Source of the DNA: Spirochaetaceae bacterium UBA6243
GTDB lineage: Bacteria > Spirochaetota > Spirochaetia > Treponematales > Rectinemataceae
Reading direction: 5' to 3'
NCBI GenBank assembly: GCA_002441395.1
Contig: DJVZ01000040.1
Span: 13,228-77,227, forward strand
DNA length: 64,000 nucleotides
In this document: in pieces, positions 6,812 to 17,266 of the stretch
How the letters are laid out: each line of letters begins with the position of its first letter
How positions within the stretch are numbered: position 1 is the stretch's first letter
Translations under genes and position numbers: made by a program
The notes under the pieces: model-generated
Databases searched by the model: none
Told to the model about the DNA's origin: nothing
What the model saw: only the letters and a program-made list of their open reading frames with translations

Positions 6812-9800
6812 TCATGCACCTCCACGAGATAGCGGTGTTCATTCCACACCGTCCGGGCCAGTGTGACCATCTGTCTGTGGTCGGGCAGAGAAATTGTCCC
6901 GTCCCACGCAAAGTAAGGGAGTTCCACGATTTCTCCTGATTTCTCCGTGCGCAACAGCAGGCGTGGCCTCTCCCTGTTCCCTATGAACGTGAAGCCCGCA
7001 TTGTTCGAGGCGACCATATCCTTTTGACTGTCGAAGAGGGTCGGCTTGCCCGTATAGGGTTCTCCTTCCCATGGACAGAAGAGCCCACAGTTGCCGCATT
7101 CATTGCAGAGACGGTCGACATGCAGAATCTGCTCGGGCTGGTCGAAGGCGCGATCGGTCTCGATCACCATGTTGGCGCGGTTCGGGCAGACCTCCACGCA
7201 GCGCAGGCACGCCGTATCGCAGGAGAGGCAGCGCTCGGATTCACGTTTGGCGAATTCGGGGTCTTCGGGGGACAGAGGCGGGAGAATTTTTCCCCTTGAC
7301 GCGCGCGCCGCGGACGATGGCGCCGGAGCCCGGTAATCGACCTCGGCCGGTTCGATGCCCTGTTTCCTCAAGATGGAGTGAGCGGCTGTCCGTCCATCAG
7401 CCTCGGAAGCGATGATCGATGACGGTCCCCTCCGCGCGTCGCCGCAGACGTAGACCCCGGGAACAGCGCTTTCCATCGTCTCTCCATCGACCACGGGCAG
7501 ACCGCTTTTCCCCACTTCAACGCCAAAATCCTCCAGGAGTGCAGCGTCGGGTTTCTCTCCCACGGCGGTGATTATGAGATCGCACGACAGTTCGAGCGTG
7601 TCTTCCGTGGGAAGTGGACTGCGGCGTCCAGACGCGTCTTTCTCGCCGAGTTTCATGCGGCGCAGTATCGCCTTGCCCGGCTCGATTGTCTCGGGAAGAG
7701 TGAGCTCGAGGAGGACCGGTCCGGCGGGATCAAACAAGCTCCCCGCACCCAGGATGGGGGATTCTTTGGTTGTGTCTTTCAGAGGTGCACCGATCGGGTC
7801 GCCGGTGTTCCGCTCGGTCGCCTCGCGGACCGCGTTGGTGAGTTCCTCGATGTCGGCGGGCATCTCGCGCCTCGTCCGCCGATAGGACCAGCGGATGGAT
7901 TTTACGCCGGGGATGCGCGTCGCCATTCTCACCGCGTCGCAGGCCGTATTGCCTCCGCCGACCACGAGGATGTGCCGCGAGCCCTCAAAATGCGAAGGTC
8001 CCCCTTTCATGCAGGCGCTCAGGAATTCGAGGGCGTGAACTACGCTGACGCCGCCTCCCTTGAGCTCGAGTTCCCGCGCGCCGTGCGCGCCATGCGCGAT
8101 CACGATGTTGTCAAAGCCTTCATCCCTAAGCCTTTTGGGCGACGCTGCTTCGGCGCCAAACCGGAACTCGACGCCGCTCTTTTCGAGCCGCGCGATGTCG
8201 GCCGCGATGTCCTCGCGCGCGATGCGGAATGAGGGGATGATGTTCGAAGGCACGCCGCCAGGGACAGGGGATTTTTCAAAGACCACGACCTTCTGCCCGT
8301 ATTGTGCCAGATGCCAGGCACACGCGAGTCCCGCGGGCCCCGCCCCAACCACCGCCGTCCTCCCCCTGGACTCCCTCGGCCACGCCGCCTGAACCTCCGC
8401 GGCCAGCCCTGTCCCCGCCGTGCGCACCGCGGCAAGCTTTACGTCGCGGATGCGCACCGCCCCCTCATAGTCGACGCGCGAGCAGTGTTCCTGGCAGACG
8501 TGATCACAGAGCACTCCCGTGATCGTGGGAAGCGGGTTGTCGGACAGAATGATGGAGAGACCCTTGTCGGCGTTGCCCGCTCCGGTGGCCGCGATATATG
8601 CCGGCACCTTCTGCTTCACGGGGCAAGCCTCGACGCAGGGCGCCGCGAAACAGTCGAAGAGCGGCAGTGGCCGTCCGATCGACGCCGTCCCTTCCTTCCA
8701 TTCCTTACGGTAATAAGGCTGCGCAAAGACGCTTTCGGCGAGCGCGTCCAGGGCCTCGGCGTCAGGTTTCGCGGGCGCGTATTGCAGGGCGGCGAGCACA
8801 TCCTTTACCATATTTGCCATGCGCTGATAACCACCCGGCTTGAGAATGTCCGTCGCTATCGTCAGCGGCCCCAGGCCTGCCTTTATAAGGTCCGCCGCAT
8901 TGAATGCCGAAACCCCTCCGCAGTACGAGAATCGCGCGGGGAAGTCCGGGATTGCGCGCGCAAGTTTTGCCGCGAGGTGGACCGTGATGGGGAAGAGCGC
9001 ACGGCCGGACATATAGCGCTCTCCTCCAGGCAGGCAGCACCCATCGTTGACATTGGCGAGCGTGTTCGAAAGCTTGATGCCAAATCTTCGACCCCGCGAA
9101 ACGGCGGCCTCAGTGAGTTTTTGGATCAGGCCGAGCGCCATATCGAACTGAAGGTCGTGTTCGAAGCTTTCGCGCCTGAGAATGATGTCGGTCCAGCCGA
9201 GCCGGTCGAGAATTTCCCGCGCCGCCTCATAGCCGATGAGGGTCGGGTTGAGCTTGATGTACGTGTCGAATCCCTTTTCCTCGATGAGGTAACGGCCGAT
9301 GCGTTCAATTTCGTCGGGAGGACAGCCGTGCATGGTCGAGAGCGTCACTGAGTGGACAGGCCGGACGGGCATGTGCTCGGCGATGGACCGGGCACGCTCG
9401 AGGGCCGCCTGGCCAAAGGTCTCTATAAACTTTGGCGATTCGATGAATTCCTGGAGTTCTTCAATCGCATTCTCCCAGTAATCGCCCGCTTCGGGGCGGC
9501 GCATCCCTTCGATGAACGCGTCCATTTTTTCGCTCTTGATGCCGTCCAGGGTATAGCCGACCGACATGTTGAAGATGAAGTCGCTCGGCTTGTGCGACCA
9601 CATGCGCGCCAGGAGGTTGATGGCGATCCACGCGTTCAGATATTCCATCCGGGCCTGCTCGAGCGTGAGTTCGGTCGACCATTCGACATTGTGACCTTCG
9701 TCCAGGGCGTCGATGCATGGTTTGTCGATATCGAGATGATCGTTTTCTTGGACAGTCTTCAACTCGAATACGCGGGCGCCCGAGAGGAATGCCGCCACGA

Positions 9801-10017
9801 GGTTGGGGGCGATCTGGGTGTGGGGTCCCGCCGCGGGACCGAGCGGAATGCTCACATTCGCAGACATGATGCCGAGGCCCGTGCTTTCGGATTCCTGCTC
9901 GAAGACATCGAGCCATGTGGCTTTTGGTATTTCGAAGATTGTGCCTTTAGCGAGATACTCGCCCGTGATACGCTCAAGCAGCACTGACAGCGAGGTCGTC
10001 TTCATCACTTTACTCAT
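6808..10017 (-). CDS. ygfK: YgfK-type iron-sulfur flavoprotein oxidoreductase
   Basis: A 1069-residue protein matching YgfK, often annotated as putative selenate reductase. Residues 1 to about 430 look like a dihydroorotate-dehydrogenase-type TIM barrel. Cysteine clusters CVEACPVKQ and CDHVCQEHC follow, then a glutamate-synthase-small-subunit-like module with AVVGAGPAGLACAWHL and a second nucleotide site VVGGGNTACD. The C-terminus has ferredoxin-like clusters CLSCDTACLRCVEVCP and CNECGNCGLFCPW. In urate-degrading anaerobes this protein is thought to reduce the purine ring system using NAD(P)H. It overlaps both neighbours by four bases. Confidence 0.93.
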   Translation of the reverse strand: MSKVMKTTSLSVLLERITGEYLAKGTIFEIPKATWLDVFEQESESTGLGIMSANVSIPLGPAAGPHTQIAPNLVAAFLSGARVFELKTVQENDHLDIDKPCIDALDEGHNVEWSTELTLEQARMEYLNAWIAINLLARMWSHKPSDFIFNMSVGYTLDGIKSEKMDAFIEGMRRPEAGDYWENAIEELQEFIESPKFIETFGQAALERARSIAEHMPVRPVHSVTLSTMHGCPPDEIERIGRYLIEEKGFDTYIKLNPTLIGYEAAREILDRLGWTDIILRRESFEHDLQFDMALGLIQKLTEAAVSRGRRFGIKLSNTLANVNDGCCLPGGERYMSGRALFPITVHLAAKLARAIPDFPARFSYCGGVSAFNAADLIKAGLGPLTIATDILKPGGYQRMANMVKDVLAALQYAPAKPDAEALDALAESVFAQPYYRKEWKEGTASIGRPLPLFDCFAAPCVEACPVKQKVPAYIAATGAGNADKGLSIILSDNPLPTITGVLCDHVCQEHCSRVDYEGAVRIRDVKLAAVRTAGTGLAAEVQAAWPRESRGRTAVVGAGPAGLACAWHLAQYGQKVVVFEKSPVPGGVPSNIIPSFRIAREDIAADIARLEKSGVEFRFGAEAASPKRLRDEGFDNIVIAHGAHGARELELKGGGVSVVHALEFLSACMKGGPSHFEGSRHILVVGGGNTACDAVRMATRIPGVKSIRWSYRRTRREMPADIEELTNAVREATERNTGDPIGAPLKDTTKESPILGAGSLFDPAGPVLLELTLPETIEPGKAILRRMKLGEKDASGRRSPLPTEDTLELSCDLIITAVGEKPDAALLEDFGVEVGKSGLPVVDGETMESAVPGVYVCGDARRGPSSIIASEADGRTAAHSILRKQGIEPAEVDYRAPAPSSAARASRGKILPPLSPEDPEFAKRESERCLSCDTACLRCVEVCPNRANMVIETDRAFDQPEQILHVDRLCNECGNCGLFCPWEGEPYTGKPTLFDSQKDMVASNNAGFTFIGNRERPRLLLRTEKSGEIVELPYFAWDGTISLPDHRQMVTLARTVWNEHRYLVEVHE

Positions 10018-11462
10018 CGATACCCCCAGGTAAGAAATTTGCCAAAGCCTGGCCGAGCGAGGATCATGCCGGCTTCATTTACTATTGTATCGCTCTTTTT
10101 GCCGAGTGCGGCAGCGAGGCGGACCGAGGCATACACGCAACTGCCGCGCACAAAGGTGCCTTCTATGCGTCCCGAGAGCAGCATGCCGGCAAAGGGCGTG
10201 ATGGCGCTTTTGCTCATCATGTTCGATGGAATCACGCGGCTCGTGTGATCCGGATCGACGAGCACGAAATCGGCGTCTTTGCCGGGCAGAAGCGAACCCT
10301 TTGCCTGCCATAGTCCGTACCGCCGGGCCGCGCCTCCACTCGTCGCCTCGAGGAAGCGCTCGAGCGGAAGTCGCTTCGCGAAGAGTCCTTCGGAGAGCAG
10401 GTAGGGAAACAAAGTCCCCGTACCAGGAATTCCACCGTACGCGGTGAGCGGATCGTCCGTATATTTTTCGTACTCCGGCGCCCCCGCGTGGTCCGATGTC
10501 ACAAACCCAATCTGGCCATCGGCAAGAAGATGCCAGAGCATCGCCTTTTGCTCAGGGGCCTTTACCGGCGGGGCCGTTTTCAGCGCGGCGCCAAGGCGCG
10601 CGAAATCGGTCTCGTCGAAGGCCAGGTAATGCGCGCAGGTCTCGCAGGTCGCGCCTCTCTCCGATACGGCAATCGCGGCCTTGGCCGTGCCGACGTGGAC
10701 AATGTGGATGTTCTTCGCGTATTGGCCGGCAAGTTTCAAGGCCTTCAGCACGGCCGCCATCTCCGCGTCCATAGGGCGCGACGCATAGTAGTCGATCCAC
10801 TGGTGCTTTTGTGTGCCTCGAATGAAAGCGCGCTCTCTTGTCGCCTCGGCGATGACATCGGGGTCCTCGGCGTGCAGGAGAAGGGGACGGCCACCCTTCG
10901 CGCAGGCCTGGGCCGCTGCGGCAAACTGGGCTTCATCGACCGCCGGGAAGGTGTCCATGCCTGAGATAAAATAGGATTTAAAGCCGACGACATTGGGCGC
11001 GAGCGATTCGACGACCTGGGGGATGTCTTCAGGTTTCATGTGGCCGTTGATGCCGCCGTAAAAGGCAAAATCGACCAGGGCCTTCTCTCTGACAATGGAA
11101 AGCTTTTCCTCGAGAGCATGAGGGGCGGTGACTGGCGGTATCGACGTACAGGGCATGTCGATCACCGTGGTGACGCCTCCACGGGCCGCCTCGGCGGAGC
11201 CGTGCATGAAGTCTTCGCGGTGGGTGAAGCCCGGCTCATCGAAGTGGACATGGGGGTCGATCGCGCCAGGGAAGGCGAGGAGCCCTTTTGCGTCGAGGAT
11301 TTCCTCATCGGCGCTCCGGGCTGGATCGACATTCGGGCCACCTGCACCCTTCAAGGTTCCCGCTTCCTTTATCGCGGTGATCTTGCCTTCCTTAATGAAA
11401 ATGTCAACGAGTCGGAAATCTCGTTCTCCCGGAAGCGCGGCGGCCACATTTGTGATGATCAT
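10014..11462 (-). CDS. Cyclic amidohydrolase, allantoinase/hydantoinase type
   Basis: A 482-residue member of the dihydroorotase/allantoinase/hydantoinase family. GAIDPHVHFDEPGF holds the first two metal histidines, VGFKSYF the lysine that is carboxylated in this family, then LLHAEDPD, HIVHVGTAK and SDHAG. The DPHVHFDEPG form is closest to allantoinases. In related loci HyuA fills this position and opens a hydantoin or dihydropyrimidine ring. The start has a purine-rich AAGGGG site about nine bases upstream, 30 bases after the preceding gene. The exact ring cannot be decided from sequence. Confidence 0.88.
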   Translation of the reverse strand: MIITNVAAALPGERDFRLVDIFIKEGKITAIKEAGTLKGAGGPNVDPARSADEEILDAKGLLAFPGAIDPHVHFDEPGFTHREDFMHGSAEAARGGVTTVIDMPCTSIPPVTAPHALEEKLSIVREKALVDFAFYGGINGHMKPEDIPQVVESLAPNVVGFKSYFISGMDTFPAVDEAQFAAAAQACAKGGRPLLLHAEDPDVIAEATRERAFIRGTQKHQWIDYYASRPMDAEMAAVLKALKLAGQYAKNIHIVHVGTAKAAIAVSERGATCETCAHYLAFDETDFARLGAALKTAPPVKAPEQKAMLWHLLADGQIGFVTSDHAGAPEYEKYTDDPLTAYGGIPGTGTLFPYLLSEGLFAKRLPLERFLEATSGGAARRYGLWQAKGSLLPGKDADFVLVDPDHTSRVIPSNMMSKSAITPFAGMLLSGRIEGTFVRGSCVYASVRLAAALGKKSDTIVNEAGMILARPGFGKFLTWGYR

Positions 11463-11492
11463 ATTATTTGCCCCTTTCAGAGGTTTTCATTT

Positions 11493-13865
11493 TTAAAGCT
11501 CCGTCCCCTCTGCCTCAGACTTGGAAGAGAGCAGATCCGAGACTCTCTCGGGTATGAGAGGAATATTGTAACTGCTCAAGGGGCGGTCAAGTGCGGCCCG
11601 GACGGCGTTCAGCACGGCAAAGTATCCGGCGATACCATACTGAAGGGGAGGTTCTCCGACGGCTTTCGAGTTGTAAGGGGTGGAGAGGTTTTCAATCGGC
11701 GGCATGAACTCGATATCGATCGAGGGCGGCATGAAGGTGACATCGGGCACTTTATACGTCGAGAGCGTGTCGGACAGGGGCCTGCCGTCCGCCCCGAACC
11801 GCAGGTCCTCCAGCAGCGCCCATCCCAGCCCCTGCGCGAGCGCTCCTTCTACCTGTCCCCGATCCGTCGAAAGGTCGATGCTTTCGCCGATATCGTGCAC
11901 GATCGAAACCGAGTCGAGCGAATAGGTTGCCCGGAGCGTGTCGACTGTCGCCTCGACGAGCGCGGCTCCGTACACATGGTAGGCAAAAGGCCGGCCGCGT
12001 TCGGTGCGCATGTCGTATTCAAGGAAGGGGGTGGCGTAGAAGCCATGCGCGGAGAGATCCTGGCGCGCCGCGTGCACCGCCTCGATCAATGCCTGCCATG
12101 TGAGCTCGCTCTGTGTGCCATTCAGGAAAACCCGACCCTCTCTGATGTCGATTTCCCCGGGCGCGGCATTCAGGAGTTCCGCGGCCTTCTTGACGAGGCG
12201 TCCCCGGATTTCCTGGCATGCGATTTTTGCCGCCATCCCGTTGAGGTCGGAGCCCGTGCTCGCCGCGGTCGGCACCGTGTTCGCGACGGTGAGCGTCGTG
12301 GTGCGCTGAATGCTGACCTTCGCCACGGGCACGCCGAGAGCCCTGGCAACGACCAGCGAGATCTTGCGTGCGACTTGCTGGCCCATCTCGATCGCGCCTG
12401 TCGAGACCACCACCGAGCCGTCGGTGTAGACGTGCACGAGAGCCCCAGCCTGATTCATCTGGAGCTTCGTGAAGCTGATGCCGAAGGACACCGGAATGAG
12501 TCCGACGCCTTTTTTCTCGAACCGGTGCGTGGCGTTGAACTGCGCGATCCGAGCCTTGAGGGAAGGGTAATCGACCTTGTCCAAAAGCCGTTCGACCGCG
12601 TCGGACGCGCGCACGCGCTCGAGCGTCATGCCATAATAGGTCTGGTCGCCCTCTCTGTAGAGATTGCGCCGCTTGAGCTCGACAGGGTCGACGCCCATCT
12701 TCTGCGCGAGAGCGTCCATCGCCGACTCGATCACAAAGAAAGCCTGGGGGGCCCCGAACCCACGGAACGCGGTGAACGAGGGGAGATTCGTGCGGCACAT
12801 GTAGCCCGTCACCCGCACATTGGGAATGTTATAGGCGCCCGTCGCGTGGAGCACGGTCCGCGCGAGAATCGCCGGCGACAGGTCGCAGCTGGAACCTGAG
12901 TTCTGGTAATAGTCGGCCTCGAAGGCCAGAAGCTTGCCATTCTTGTCCGCGCCGATGCGGAAATCGCTCGAGTAAGGGTGTCGCTTTCCCGTCGCGCGCA
13001 TGTCGTCTTTCCGGTTGAGGTAGAGTTCGACGGGTTTTCCCGTGACCCACGAGGCGACCGCGGCCATGCACGCCCAATTCGCGGCCTGATCCTCCTTGCC
13101 GCCGAACGCACCGCCGAGACGTCTTGCCTCGACCTCGACCATATTCATGGGCAGCCCGAGGACCTGCGCGACCGCCTTCTGCACTCCCGAAGGCCCCTGC
13201 GTGCCGGAGATGACATGCATGCGGCGGCCGTCGGTGACCTGGGCGATCGCTCCCTGAGTCTCAAGGTAGACGTGCTCCTGTCCGCCGGAATCGACTTTGC
13301 CCTCGACCACATACGCGCATTGAGAGAACGCCTCTCCGGTGTCGCCGCAGGCTATCGTGCGCGGGGGGAAAATAAAGTCCCCGCGCGCGGCCGCCTCGCG
13401 GGGATCGGTGATCACGGGCAGAGGTTCGCTCTCTATGCGCAGAAGGTTGGCCGCCTTTCGCGCGAGAGAGCGCGTCGAGGCGAGTACGATCGCGATCGGC
13501 TGGCCCCAATATTCCCACTCTTCCTCGGGAAGAAGCGGTTCGTCGGGTTTGTTGAAGCCGATCTGGTTCGTCCCGGGAACATCCTTGGCGAGGATGACGC
13601 GGACCGAGGGATCGAGCGCGAGCGCCTCTTCCGTACGAATCGCCAGAATCCGGGCGTGCGCGCTGTCCGAAAGGCGGACTACCGCCTGCAGGCAACCCGA
13701 GGGACGGGAGAGGTCGTCGATGTACTGCGTCTGCCCGAGCACGTTCGGCAGAGATTCGGGCACAATGACCGAAGGGTCTACCGATGCCGCAGCCCTCATG
13801 GCGTGGACCGGGGTAGCCTCCTCGATTCTGGTTTTATTCATGTTCCTGGTATCTTCTGTTTTCAT
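11493..13865 (-). CDS. Xanthine dehydrogenase-type molybdopterin subunit
   Basis: A 790-residue large subunit of the xanthine oxidase family. Features are the GTQGPSG and RRLGGAFGGKE segments, FRGFGAPQAFF near the molybdenum site, EMGQQVARKI and the catalytic-glutamate motif KAVGEPPL near the C-terminus. With the co-encoded FeS/FAD subunit it should hydroxylate hypoxanthine and xanthine. The fifth residue after EMGQ differs from the common GxH form, so related purine or heterocycle hydroxylases remain possible. It overlaps the upstream gene by four bases, with GAGGAG before the start. Confidence 0.92.
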   Translation of the reverse strand: MKTEDTRNMNKTRIEEATPVHAMRAAASVDPSVIVPESLPNVLGQTQYIDDLSRPSGCLQAVVRLSDSAHARILAIRTEEALALDPSVRVILAKDVPGTNQIGFNKPDEPLLPEEEWEYWGQPIAIVLASTRSLARKAANLLRIESEPLPVITDPREAAARGDFIFPPRTIACGDTGEAFSQCAYVVEGKVDSGGQEHVYLETQGAIAQVTDGRRMHVISGTQGPSGVQKAVAQVLGLPMNMVEVEARRLGGAFGGKEDQAANWACMAAVASWVTGKPVELYLNRKDDMRATGKRHPYSSDFRIGADKNGKLLAFEADYYQNSGSSCDLSPAILARTVLHATGAYNIPNVRVTGYMCRTNLPSFTAFRGFGAPQAFFVIESAMDALAQKMGVDPVELKRRNLYREGDQTYYGMTLERVRASDAVERLLDKVDYPSLKARIAQFNATHRFEKKGVGLIPVSFGISFTKLQMNQAGALVHVYTDGSVVVSTGAIEMGQQVARKISLVVARALGVPVAKVSIQRTTTLTVANTVPTAASTGSDLNGMAAKIACQEIRGRLVKKAAELLNAAPGEIDIREGRVFLNGTQSELTWQALIEAVHAARQDLSAHGFYATPFLEYDMRTERGRPFAYHVYGAALVEATVDTLRATYSLDSVSIVHDIGESIDLSTDRGQVEGALAQGLGWALLEDLRFGADGRPLSDTLSTYKVPDVTFMPPSIDIEFMPPIENLSTPYNSKAVGEPPLQYGIAGYFAVLNAVRAALDRPLSSYNIPLIPERVSDLLSSKSEAEGTEL

Positions 13866-15394
13866 GGGAACAACTCCTCGGCCACGCCGCTCGTCTCGAA
13901 CAGGCGAATGAAATGGGCCAGCATGAGCTGGTGGACCATCCGCCGCCGGTAATCGGACGAGCCCCGCACATCGCTGATCGGGGAGATGGCCGATTCTGCC
14001 CTGCGCGCGGCATTTTTGGCAAGCCCGGCGAGCGATTTTTTATCCGAGACATCGCAGGGAGCGCCTTCGAGCACTTCCTGCGCGCCGATACCGAGCAGGG
14101 GAACGGGGGCCACGCCACCGAGGCTGATTCGCACATCCCTGAACCGGCCCTTATCGATACGGAATGAGATGGCCGTATTGACGGCGGCGATATCGAGATT
14201 CCTGCGCTTGCTCGCCTTCTCAAAGGAGAACTTGCGCGAGGAAGGATCGGCGAGCACGGGTATCCAAACGGCTTTCAGAACTTCGCCGGGGCCTAGGTTG
14301 AGTTTCTTATATCCCAAAAAGAATCGTTCGAGAGGGCAGAGGCGCAGGGGCGTATTTTTATTTCCCGCGTCCGCCTCGGGCACAATCACGAGCCGCGCTC
14401 CCAGCGCGAGCAGCATCGAGGTGATGTCCGCCACAGGCGAGGCGTTGACGATATTCCCTCCCACCGTGGCGAGGTTTCGGATCAGCGTGCTCGCGAACAT
14501 CGTCTCGAATCGCTCGATGCCCGGAACCTCATGCCGGACGACATGTGAAGAGAAAAAGTCGCGCACGGTCACGGCCGCGCCGACTTCGAGCCACCTGTCC
14601 TCACGATCCGATACATACCGGATCTGTCCGAATTCAGGCAACATTCGCGTCAAAAACGGTGAAAAACCCTCTTCCGGATCCGGATTCCTTACATAGTAAT
14701 CTGTTCCACCCCCCACGACCGCCACAGGCACGGCATTATCGGCATTGCCGCCCCGCGCCGGGGCATTCCCCGAAATTTTACGCGAGACAGAGTCTGCTTC
14801 GGGCTTTCCCGCCGATTCTGCCATAAATTCCAGGACCGAGGGAGGAAGCACCTGTGCCTCGACCAGTGTCTTGAGGCGCGCGCCGGACTCCAGAGGGAGG
14901 TCCTTGAAACGCTCGACGAGGAGGGCGGCGGCCCTGCGGATGGCTCCGTAGCCCGTACATCGGCAGAGATTCCCGTCGATCGCCCGCAGCGCCCCCGCAA
15001 GGTCTGGCACCTGTGGTTCCGCGAGCCACGAAGTCAGCGCGATGATGAAGCCCGGCGTACAGAATCCGCACTGGCTCGCGTTTTCATCCAGAAAGGCGCG
15101 CATGACAGGCGTAAGCCCATCCTTTGCTCCTTCCACCAACCCCTCAAGGGTGACGAGATGCTTGCCCCGCAGCTCCCCAAGCGCGAGAAGGCACGACGGG
15201 ACGGCTCTGTAGCGAACCATGTCGCCCACCTGCTCCCCCACGAGTACCGCGCACGCGCCACAATCGCCTTCGCGGCAGCCTTCTTTTGTCGATGTCAGCC
15301 CAAGCTCTCCCCGGACGACATCGAGGGCGGGCATGCCCTCAGACGAATGCAAATCCTGCCATATATTATTGATTTTCACATGCAACGAAGCCAT
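13862..15394 (-). CDS. Xanthine dehydrogenase-type FeS/FAD subunit (fused)
   Basis: A 510-residue fusion of the two small xanthine dehydrogenase modules. Two [2Fe-2S] sites are present: CREGDCGACAVL in the plant-ferredoxin-like part, and CGFCTPG with CRCTGY in the helical part. A FAD-binding domain follows with VVGGGTDYYV and RNLATVGGNI. It moves electrons from the molybdenum subunit to NAD or another acceptor. The start at 15394 has AGGAG upstream; a longer frame of 20 more codons lacks one. The 156-base gap to ade holds a TATACT -10-like box near 15416 but no convincing -35. Confidence 0.92.
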   Translation of the reverse strand: MASLHVKINNIWQDLHSSEGMPALDVVRGELGLTSTKEGCREGDCGACAVLVGEQVGDMVRYRAVPSCLLALGELRGKHLVTLEGLVEGAKDGLTPVMRAFLDENASQCGFCTPGFIIALTSWLAEPQVPDLAGALRAIDGNLCRCTGYGAIRRAAALLVERFKDLPLESGARLKTLVEAQVLPPSVLEFMAESAGKPEADSVSRKISGNAPARGGNADNAVPVAVVGGGTDYYVRNPDPEEGFSPFLTRMLPEFGQIRYVSDREDRWLEVGAAVTVRDFFSSHVVRHEVPGIERFETMFASTLIRNLATVGGNIVNASPVADITSMLLALGARLVIVPEADAGNKNTPLRLCPLERFFLGYKKLNLGPGEVLKAVWIPVLADPSSRKFSFEKASKRRNLDIAAVNTAISFRIDKGRFRDVRISLGGVAPVPLLGIGAQEVLEGAPCDVSDKKSLAGLAKNAARRAESAISPISDVRGSSDYRRRMVHQLMLAHFIRLFETSGVAEELFP

Positions 15395-15550
15395 TCTTTC
15401 TCTCCTGATCAAGGAAGTATAGCACGGAATGCAGGGGTGATGCTTTATCGGCAACCGTAAGTCGCCACTGACATGCTCTTCGTAGAACCGGATTCATGTT
15501 TTACGTTTTGTTCGCGGTGCGTCGCTGTATCAGCATACACCCACAATCAT

Positions 15551-17266
15551 TTAGTCTACATATAGAGAAATTTTTTCAAACCTGTCAACATCGACGAGCC
15601 CTCTGTCCGTGATCTTGAGGCTGGGAATCACCGGCAGCGCCATGAAGGACAGTGTCATGAGCGGAGAGGTGGCCGTCAGTCCCGCCTCTTGAAAGAGTTT
15701 CTCGAAGGCGCTGAGCCTCTCGATCACGAAATCCGCGGACTTATCGCTCATAAGTCCGGCCACTGGCAGGGGCAGATCGAGCAAAATCTTGTCGCCTACG
15801 GCATAGACGAGGCCGCCGCGAATCTTGTTCAGGTGTCGGGCCGCCTTGAAAATCGACACATCGTCGACGCCCGCGATGATCATGTTGTGAGAATCGTGGC
15901 TGATCGTGCTGCCGATCGCGCCGCGCGTAAGCCCGAGCCCCCGAATAAATCCTTTCCCAATGTTGCCTGAGCCAGTGTGCCTTTCAATCACGAATATTTT
16001 GAGAATATCATGCTCAAGGTCGGGCACCAGAAGACCGTCTTCGGCCGGAATTCGCGCGATGCCATGGCCAGTGAGGAGCGACTCCCTGTGTACCTCGATC
16101 ACTCGCACGGGCTTGCCCTTGTCTGGAATCGCGAAATCTTCTTTCGTGAGCCACTTGATGTTCACCGAATCGCGGATGGTAGTCGGGGCCGTGGCGAAAT
16201 CCTGTACGAGCGCGCCGTTTCTCGCCACGATGCCGCCATTTTTGATGACAACCTTCGTTTCAAAATATTCGAATGAGGGGAAGGCTATGAAATCAGCCTT
16301 ATATCCCGGGGCGACCGCCCCCTGTCCGGGAATCCCGAACCACCGCGCCGCATTGCTCGACGCGACACGGATCGCGTCGATCGGATCGATGCCCGCGTCG
16401 AGCATGAGCCGGAGCGAGAAATCCATGTGCCCTTCATCGCGCAAGTCGTTGCAGTGCCGGTCGTCCGAGCAGAGCATGAAACGGGCCGCGTTCTCGCGCC
16501 GCAGCGCCGGAAGCAGGACCCGCAGGTCCTTCGCGGTGGAGCCTTCCCTCAGCATGATGTACATGCCTTTGCCGACCTTCTCCAGCGCCTCTTCCGGCGT
16601 CGTGCACTCGTGATCAGAGCCGATGCCCGCCGCGACATAGGCGGAGAGATTGGCCCCCCGCAATCCGGGCGAGTGCCCGTCGATCGGCCGCCCATTCGAT
16701 TTGAAGAGCGCGATTTTATCCATAAGCTGCGGATTTTGGGCGAGCACCTCCGGATAGTTCATCACTTCGCCTAAGCCCAGCACCCGAGGTTCCTGCAGGA
16801 ACTGATGCATGTCCGATGCATAGAGCGCGGCGCCCGCGGTGTCGAAATCCGTGGCGGGCACGCAGGAAGGTACCATGAAATACACATCGAGGGGCATGTT
16901 CTGCGAAACATTGAGCATGTAGCGCATGCCGTCGTAGCCCATCACGTTTGCGATCTCGTGAGGATCGGCAACCACGGTGGTTGTTCCCCGGGGAACAACC
17001 ACTCTCGCGTACTCCGCGGGAGTGAGCAACGAAGATTCGATGTGCACATGCGCATCGATGAGCCCTGGTGCCAAAAACATCCCTTCGAGATCGACAGTCT
17101 CGTTCGCCGTGAGCCCATCGTTTATGCCGGCGACATATCCGCCTTTTACAGATACCGTCGAGTTTGGAAGAAAGCGGCCGGAAAGAACATCGACGACCGT
17201 ACAATCCGTGTAATTCACATCACATTGTGTCTTCCCCGTCGCCGCATCGATGATTTCCCTGTTCAT
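15551..17266 (-). CDS. ade: Adenine deaminase
   Basis: A 571-residue adenine deaminase of the amidohydrolase superfamily, which converts adenine to hypoxanthine and ammonia. LIDAHVHIESSLLTP, PRGTTTVVADPHEIANV and SDDRHCNDL carry metal and active-site residues. The length matches the bacterial family. It begins inside the stop of the last permease gene (4-base overlap), so importer and first catabolic step are one operon; its product feeds the xanthine dehydrogenase encoded next. Confidence 0.95.
   Translation of the reverse strand: MNREIIDAATGKTQCDVNYTDCTVVDVLSGRFLPNSTVSVKGGYVAGINDGLTANETVDLEGMFLAPGLIDAHVHIESSLLTPAEYARVVVPRGTTTVVADPHEIANVMGYDGMRYMLNVSQNMPLDVYFMVPSCVPATDFDTAGAALYASDMHQFLQEPRVLGLGEVMNYPEVLAQNPQLMDKIALFKSNGRPIDGHSPGLRGANLSAYVAAGIGSDHECTTPEEALEKVGKGMYIMLREGSTAKDLRVLLPALRRENAARFMLCSDDRHCNDLRDEGHMDFSLRLMLDAGIDPIDAIRVASSNAARWFGIPGQGAVAPGYKADFIAFPSFEYFETKVVIKNGGIVARNGALVQDFATAPTTIRDSVNIKWLTKEDFAIPDKGKPVRVIEVHRESLLTGHGIARIPAEDGLLVPDLEHDILKIFVIERHTGSGNIGKGFIRGLGLTRGAIGSTISHDSHNMIIAGVDDVSIFKAARHLNKIRGGLVYAVGDKILLDLPLPVAGLMSDKSADFVIERLSAFEKLFQEAGLTATSPLMTLSFMALPVIPSLKITDRGLVDVDRFEKISLYVD

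Noticed and set aside
8302..9351. A 349-codon plus-strand frame opposite ygfK
   Set aside because: Antisense shadow with no motif.
11040..12899. A 619-codon plus-strand frame opposite the xanthine dehydrogenase-type subunit
   Set aside because: Same antisense shadow pattern; no recognisable domain.
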